64,000 nucleotides of DNA from Diphasiastrum complanatum. Lineage: Eukaryota > Streptophyta > Lycopodiopsida > Lycopodiales > Lycopodiaceae. Positions within the stretch are counted from its first letter, which is position 1; each line of letters starts with the position of its first letter. Position numbers and translations under genes: made by a program. Below are positions 58,288 to 64,000 of the stretch, piece after piece. Under the pieces are notes generated by a model. That model saw only the letters and a list, made by a program, of their open reading frames with translations. It was not told the DNA's origin and did not search any database. The DNA is taken from the NCBI GenBank assembly GCA_029204225.1, contig CM055109.1:6795982-6859981 (forward strand), in the 5' to 3' direction.

Positions 58288-58405
58288 GAACAGTACCGAA
58301 GCGTTACACTGCTGTGAATAGGATCATCGTAATATATAATATCGGGCCACATGGCACCAAAATGGGGTACAATGATGTTCCATGAACATAATGAAAACTA
58401 CACAA

Positions 58406-60711
58406 CTAAGGCTCGTCAGAGTCATGGTAGGAACCATCATCTGAATCTGTGCCTGACTGCAGATCCCAAGGGTCTGTAGATGAATCAGAACTGGAGGGAG
58501 CCATATGTCGTGGTGTGGCCCTGGCTCTGCCGTGTGCTCTGGCTCTGGATCCTCCCCCTGGCTCTACCTCTGCCTCTGCCTCTGCCTCTCTCCCCTCCTC
58601 TGCCCCCCCTCTGCCTGCCCCCACCCCTGTGTCTACCCCTGCGTCTCTGTGTGTCAGGTGGCTGTGATCCAACGCCCTGGGATGGCCCTACCCATTGTGA
58701 TGATGCCTGGCCGACGGCTGCCTGTGATGCTCCACTCTTGTCTACAAAAAGCGAACTCAGCCCCACACTCCCAGAACCTCTAGGTCTCCCCCTAGGCCTA
58801 CGTGTAGGAATGGCTGGCTCCTCCTCTATCTCCGCATCAGGGTCCACCAGCAAGTCAGCAAGGTCATCCCCTTGTGCCTCCGCCCCCATCTCCTCATCCT
58901 CCTCCTCCTCCGTATCCCCCTCAACCCACTCCTCCTCCTGATAGTCAGCCCCGAGCTCCTCTCCACCCTCCAAGCCCTCATCATCCCCCTCCTCAGTCCT
59001 AGCCCTCTGCCTGTCTGCCCTCCTCGAACGTCGTAGAGCCCGTGCGTCAGCCTGCGCCTGTCTATATAGATCTCTATAGATCTCATCATCCATCTCCTCC
59101 TGCGTGGGTGGTGCCCGAGGAGCAGCAGTTGCCGAATCCACCAAGCAAGTGTCAGGGTTCACCTGCAACCAAAAACAATACATTGTTGTCAGCAATTCAT
59201 TGCATAATTCAAAAGCAATTCAGTTCGTCAAAGCATAGCAAGAAACAGGGGGTGATGATGTGACTCACCTCGAGCATCTATTCCCGTCCTCGTGTGCGCC
59301 TCAGCATACGGCCGTTGGTGTTCACAAACACCAACTGCCTACACTGCTCGGACAACCTGTTCCTCTTCTACGTGATACAAGGCCCAGGTGCTCCAATTTC
59401 GTTTGCAAGCTCCTGCTGAACAGTCCTGTGCAAGGACTCTGTCGGCCAGTCGTCGCAGGTCACCTGTGCCGCGCCCATGGTAGCCCCACCATGAAACAGG
59501 CCTCAACATATCCTCCCTCTGCCGACTCTGCTCTCCATCGAAAGGAAACTGGTAGCGCTCAAAGATCAGCAGCTGGTATGCAATGTTAGTGAGCATCGGA
59601 CCTGTTGGCAGAAGAAAAAACATGGCTCGTGTAAGTCCTCTTGAATTCACACACTAGCAATGAGCACACTACAGTCACTACTGCAGTACTTAGCCTACCA
59701 AGCAATTTATCACACGTACCTGGTCCAAGCCATACACGCTCCGTGTACTCCACCCATCCCCGGTGCAGCTCCCGATCGTCCCGATCCTGAGTCTCGCGCC
59801 ACAAGGGGTGCAATATGTGGGCTACGGCGTGGATGGGTCGGTGGAAGTAGTCCCATCTGGCCTCCCAGATCTCGCGCCTCCTGCAGTAGGCAAATCACAA
59901 CAATCATGTAACCATAGTTGCCATAGCATAAAAGAATCGAATCAGACTTGAGTGAGAAACAACAAACTAGACACTGAAGAGTCATACATGTGCTCGACCA
60001 AGGCTGACGTCTGAATCCCCTCGCCGATGCGGTCCATGAAATCGTAAATGAGGCCGAGAGTGCACCCCTCACGGTCTACCAGGCGTAGCACTCTGAAAAT
60101 GGGTAGAAGGACCCCAGTAATCTCCTCAGCATCTCTCCAGAACGGCTCACCGAACACAGTGGACCGGAAAAACGCCGCATGTGGGACGTCCATGAACTCT
60201 CGGAAGGACTCGCTGGAAACCAACCGCCGCAATGCATCCTTCACTAATACTAATCGCTCTAGCACCAAAAAGTAAAAGGCAAAGCGTGTGGGTGCTGGCT
60301 TCTTCAGGTTCAGGTGCGAGAAGGTGCGGAATAGGGCCAGCCAGCACACGCTCTTCCTGGTAACAAAAGTGACCAGGCGCATGGCCGTAGAAGTGACTTG
60401 CAACACAGACATCCCCTCTGTCCCTGTCCCTGTCCCTGTCCAGAAACTTGTGATGCAGCACCGTTCCCGTACGTAATAGACAACCTCTGTCTCTCCTCAT
60501 CGGAAATCCTGGGGCAATCAGATATTCCCAATGCCCGCCCACCCGGCCCTCTGACCCTCAGTAAGTGAGCCCTAACCTTGGTAAGTGATCTTGTGAAGAG
60601 ACCACCACAATGCAAGCATCTCCATCTACGGACTCCCGAGCCATGGTGTGTAGCCACATCCCCCTCAGTAAGCTCAACCTCGCCCCAAAGGCCTTGGCCC
60701 TGCATCGGCAT
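58406..60711 (-). pseudogene. hAT transposase copy B
   Basis: From the ATG at 60711: BED finger exon with WRCLHCGGLFTRSLTKVRAH; a deletion joins it near 60415-60445 (GACAGG repeats) to MRLVTFVTRK and LNLKKPAPTRFAFYFLVLER, so the linker and DUF659 exon of copy A are gone. Then FGEPFWRDAEEITGVLLPIF and DREGCTLGLIYDFMDRIGEG; exon 59884-59711 with REIWEARWDYFHRPIHAVAH; exon from 59604 with LLIFERYQFPFDGEQ and QDCSAGACKRNWSTW (dimerisation). A one-base shift near 59370 breaks it (KRNRLSEQCRQLVFVNTNGR resumes in another frame). Last exon from 59163: VNPDTCLVDS, acidic run, AT-hook RRPRGRPRGS. Splice sites are intact; not autonomous. Confidence 0.85.
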
Positions 60712-61678
60712 CGTGTCCACACGAGATCAAACCTACGAACAAAAACAAGCAAACAACCATTCAGTAGAAGAAAACACACTGCATTGAAAAACATTACCAG
60801 CCTAAAACAGAGCTGAACACATCCGAGCACGCGTCACATTGATTCTAGCAAGATCATAGCAACTGCCAAAAAACACACGAGACAGGGCGAGGGATAGAAT
60901 AATTCCACTGCGAGCGAAAACGGGCGACTGACGCTAGCATGAGAGTCCTTGCAGGCATCTATGAGTCCAGTGCAAGCCTAAACCACGCTACTGGCGGATG
61001 CTTGCACGATGCTCTAACCCTAAACCCTAAAAAACATGGAATTAGGGCAAGAAAATTGAAATTTGTGCTACGGACGTAGACGGGCAGAACGGAGGTCACA
61101 AGAATCTGTGCGGGCATGTGGAAATGCATTCTAGGCTCAGACACCACCTGAATCGGTTGCCCAGAAGCCATTTTCTGAAAATGGCAAAGAAAACAAGCAT
61201 TGGGATTGTGGTGTTCAAATCTCGCAAGGTGTGCCATAATGGTTGAAACTGACCTCGTAGGAATCACCGTGGGCATGAAGAAAGGTGGTCTAGAGCCAAA
61301 CTGTGCTTGATTTGGTTGCCTACAGTTTAATGTCAACACTTGCAAAAAAACAAGCCTACACTTACCAAAACGAAAACTGATCGTTTCGATCTCCACGAAG
61401 CTCAGATCCCCCTGGCACCATGCACATCACCTCCGTATCACTGAGTAGATGCCTGTCGACTATCCACACGCCAAGATCCGATGCCTACAGCTCAAAACAA
61501 AAAAAATTAACACCTCCACGGCTGGCGCGATTCTGGCCGTGAAGAGGTGTTCAAAAATTTTTATTTATTATTTTTTATAAAAAACGTTTCTGGAACGATT
61601 CTGGGCTGAGAATCGCGTTTCTTATAAACGTGATTTCCGAAACGCTCAGCCCCAGAATCGCGTTTCGGTGCAACTATG

Positions 61679-61686
61679 GTTCAAAG
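61679..61686. repeat. Target site duplication of hAT B, right copy
   Basis: GTTCAAAG, identical to 57958-57965. Confidence 0.95.
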
Positions 61687-61815
61687 CGGAATTCCAGACT
61701 ATGAAACTAGAACTATCACAGCTGAACGAAAAAACATCAGCTCTGATCAATGAAAAGAATGTGTTGCAGTCCAAGATTGTATCCCTAGAGCAAACGATTG
61801 GAAACAAGCAGGCTG
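61687..61815 (+). other. Coiled-coil coding fragment next to hAT B
   Basis: Reads MKLELSQLNEKTSALINEKN and VLQSKIVSLEQTI, with heptad spacing of Leu/Ile. It was joined to the Pro/Ser-rich frame at 57735-57957 before hAT B inserted. Not recognised; it could be a retroelement ORF1 or a captured exon. Confidence 0.45.
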
Positions 61816-62530
61816 CATGTAGACAGATTCACTGTCTTTCTACTGGATTCTTTTCTTCTGGCTTGTTTACAGATCTGTTCTGCCTATTACCAGGCTGCTT
61901 GGGCCTTTCTTTACGTTTATCTTGCTTGTTTCAAGGCCCAATTCAGACAGAATGGATTGATAATCGTTGTAGTGTTTTGTCCTGCCTGTCAAAGAGTGAA
62001 GGAACTGATAATACTACCGTTGCAGCCTTGGACCTTTGCAGTGTTGAATTTTGACCACCACTTGCTGGGTGAGGAGCTCACTTTGTCTTGTAGGCTCACT
62101 ATTGTCTTTATCTTTTCCTTTTCTGCAGCTTTTTCTTCCTTTGATCCATTACTTTTGGATCTCTTCGGGCTTCATAGTGAGGAACTTACTTTATTCTGCA
62201 AGCTCGCTGTCATCTTCATCTTTTCCTTTTCTGCGGCTCCTTCCTTTGATCCATTACTTTTGGATCTCTTTTGGCTTCATAGGAGGGAATTTGACAATCA
62301 TTACTTCAAAGAGTTTTTTTTTTTTTTTATCGAGATCGATCTGACTCATTTGCTGCTTAAATTTCTTCCTTTCTTCCTCAGCTTCTTGGTTCTTTCTCTT
62401 TATTTGTTTATGTTGCTTCGCTTGCTTTCTTAGATCTTCTCTTTGGCTGACCAACCAATGTAGGTGGTAGTTGGTCTCCGCAAGACATTTGCAATGATCT
62501 CTTAGCTGCGTCGGTAAGACTATCAAGGTT
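61816..62530 (-). repeat. Reversed, diverged relative of the LARD-like element interior and LTR end
   Basis: On the minus strand, 62530-62050 matches 14890-15260 and 62010-61840 matches 16830-16990 (GACAGGCAGGACAAAA and AGCCTGGTAATAGGCAGAA). The order agrees with the LARD-like element, with the part between deleted. Confidence 0.55.
62254..62526 (-). pseudogene. Coiled-coil frame, second copy
   Basis: An uninterrupted minus-strand frame with CLAETNYHLHWLVSQREDLR then KQAK, EAEEERKKFKQQMSQIDLDK and PPMKPKEIQK. It is the counterpart of 14900-15152, which has two indels. Shared text in the same frame points to a former protein. Family unknown. Confidence 0.5.
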
Positions 62531-62639
62531 CAAAAAACTGGGAATTTCTCAGATGGATAACGAGATGATGGAAAATAGAGAAATGGAAGGAAGGGTGGTG
62601 GTGGTGACATCGGTAGATGGTGTGGACGTAGGAGTGATT

Positions 62640-64000
62640 TGAAGAAGAAGACTGATAACACTACCACAATGGCGGTCATAGTGTCGTTGATTATCTCATG
62701 GGGTCACCGTCCTCCATACCTCTCATCTCTGAATTTCATATTTCCCACACCACCCTATCTGATCACTCTTTTCTCTCTTTAGCTATTGGTTGGTTCCCAC
62801 CCCCCCAGTCATCTTCTCACCCCATGCTTATTCGTGCACCCAAATATACATTTAACCCTCTATACATGCCAGTCTACCAAGAGTCAGGCCTCATTACTCC
62901 ACTCCTTTTCTCGTGACAGTACAGTTGAATTACAAGCTGCTTTCCTTACCACCTCTCTTCACACTACCGCCTCTCTAGCCTTTCCTTCTAAGCCCCATAA
63001 AGGCAAATCCACATGTTCTTCACCACCCCATCCTCTACACCCTCCGTAGTATGACATCCAGTGTCGCCCTCTTCATCATCTTGTCACCCATGCACGTACT
63101 CATGCTCCTCCCCTTCTTCGCTCATCTCGACACTCATCCGAGGACCTTGAATCTGAACTTCTGACTCATGCTGCCGACCTACTTGCTCCCACACTCGCTA
63201 ATCTCCTCAATTTCGCAATTCTTTTTTGTATTCCCATCATTCTGGTGCGCCAACATCATCCACCCTATTCACAAAAACGGTGACCCCATGATTCCTGGTA
63301 ACTATCGAACTATCATGATTGGGCATGTTCTCGCGAAGCTATAAGGTACCATACTTCAGTCTGTAGTAAGTTCAGAATCGGAATCCCGGAGATTACATGC
63401 TTTGGGCCAAACAAGGTTCCAAGCCCACTATTCTACCTCGGACCATATCTTCACTCTCTGAGTTGGTTGGATCTGGTTGTAGACTTGGTGATATTTTGGT
63501 TGCCATTCTTCTTTATCTTGATGATGTGGTACTAGTCTCCCTTATTAGAGGGGTTACAGAGGCAGTTGGATTGCTTACAGACCTTTTGCACCCGATGGAG
63601 CTTGGGAAATAACATTGCGAAGACCAAGGTTATGGTCTTCAACACTTCTAGAGCTTTCATGCAGCGACAAGAGCTCATTCTTGAAGGACAGCCTCTGCAG
63701 GTAGTTTCTTCATACACTTGGGGATACTTTTCTTTGTCCCTACATTTAGCATGCGACAGGCAGCTACTACTTGACTTGGGAAGACATGCCTCCCTTGTTC
63801 AGCTAGAGCAATTTTGCTTCCGGAAGTCCATTCGAGATGCTCAGAGTAAATGTAGACGTTTACATACCATTGTCACCCCCACAACCTTATACGCAGCAGA
63901 GACATGGTGTACCAGTCTTTCTTCCTCACATTGGGCCAATATTTTGAGATTACAGATTACCATGTTAGCTCGTATGATTCGGGTGAAGCCCTCTATTCCA
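62640..64000 (+). pseudogene. LINE fragment running off the right edge: endonuclease end and reverse transcriptase
   Basis: Plus-strand pieces: GGHSVVDYL and ISHTTLSDHSFLSLAIG (endonuclease catalytic SDH kept); an HAADLLAPTLANLL-like segment (63170); ILLYLDDVVLVS (63506), with the palm motif YADD changed to YLDD; IAKTKVMVFNTSRAFMQRQE (63614); FCFRKSIRDAQSKCRRLHTI and RMIRVKPSIP at the edge. Many stops and shifts. The YLDD change and frame breaks make it inactive. Confidence 0.82.

Larger units (their letters stand above)
57966..61678 (-). mobile_element. hAT transposon copy B, complete ends, internally rearranged
   Basis: 3713 bp bounded by CATAGTTGCAC on both inverted ends (57966-57976 and 61668-61678) and by the perfect 8-bp duplication GTTCAAAG. 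Subterminal DNA is packed with GAAACGCG / CGCGTTTC motifs. Inside: a (CT)37 run (58210-58284), the transposase on the minus strand and a 5' untranslated region with telomere-like CTAACCCTAAACCCTAAA (61014-61031). The CA-x2-G terminus and 8-bp duplication are hAT hallmarks. Confidence 0.95.

Noticed and set aside
46950-64000. Search for the next RecG exon
   Set aside because: No A-P-T-E-L-L or DEQQRFG-like text seen on the plus strand; absence by eye is not proof.

Overview
This is a plant nuclear window from a large, transposon-rich genome. The evidence is spliceosomal introns of several kilobases, TTTAGGG-type telomere-like motifs, and plant-type Ty1/copia, Ty3/gypsy, hAT and LINE elements. 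A fern or gymnosperm would fit the intron sizes, but the sequence does not settle the lineage. I see no prokaryotic genes, rRNA, tRNA or CRISPR.

The only host gene I can support is a RecG-type DNA helicase (organellar RECG in plants) on the plus strand. Four consecutive exons (20411-20492, 32890-32979, 42649-42885, 46878-46949) join in phase 0. They run from the wedge/linker region through the pre-Walker segment to the Walker A motif GDVGCGKT. The three introns between them are 12.4, 9.7 and 4.0 kb and are full of transposon debris. The next exon is not recognisable before the window ends, so the last intron may exceed 17 kb. Upstream exons were not found either.

Layout. 1-2623: 5' part of a Ty3/gypsy element (minus) with LTR, tRNA-Met primer site, leader and an intact gag-protease frame that runs off the left edge. 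It is inserted into hAT copy A (2624-5665). 6109-9977: two minus-strand LINEs joined head to tail through a (CT)n tract. 9978-17023: an LTR element with no gag/pol, 1.1 kb LTRs and an internal region of repeated CTCAACCG and CCGCA motifs. 17024-18370: LINE pieces. 19049-47000: RecG introns holding copia, LTR, MITE-like, hAT (copy C) and LINE fragments. 47000-50590: transposon-poor intron-like DNA. 50590-57570: LTR leader, LINE, decayed copia and LINE again. 57966-61678: hAT copy B, complete with terminal inverted repeats and a perfect 8-bp target duplication. 61687-64000: a coiled-coil fragment, a reversed relative of the LTR-element internal region, and a LINE running off the right edge.

Main observation. 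One LINE family ends in a conserved 3' UTR (TATGCC...GACATTAATAAAGC) followed by a pyrimidine (CTTT/CT)n tail instead of poly(A). At four places that tail is followed directly by another LINE, 5'-truncated at a different point and in the same orientation. This suggests repeated insertion into the (CT)n tails of earlier copies, giving head-to-tail chains. Nearly every transposon gene here is broken; the exception is the gag-protease frame at the left edge.
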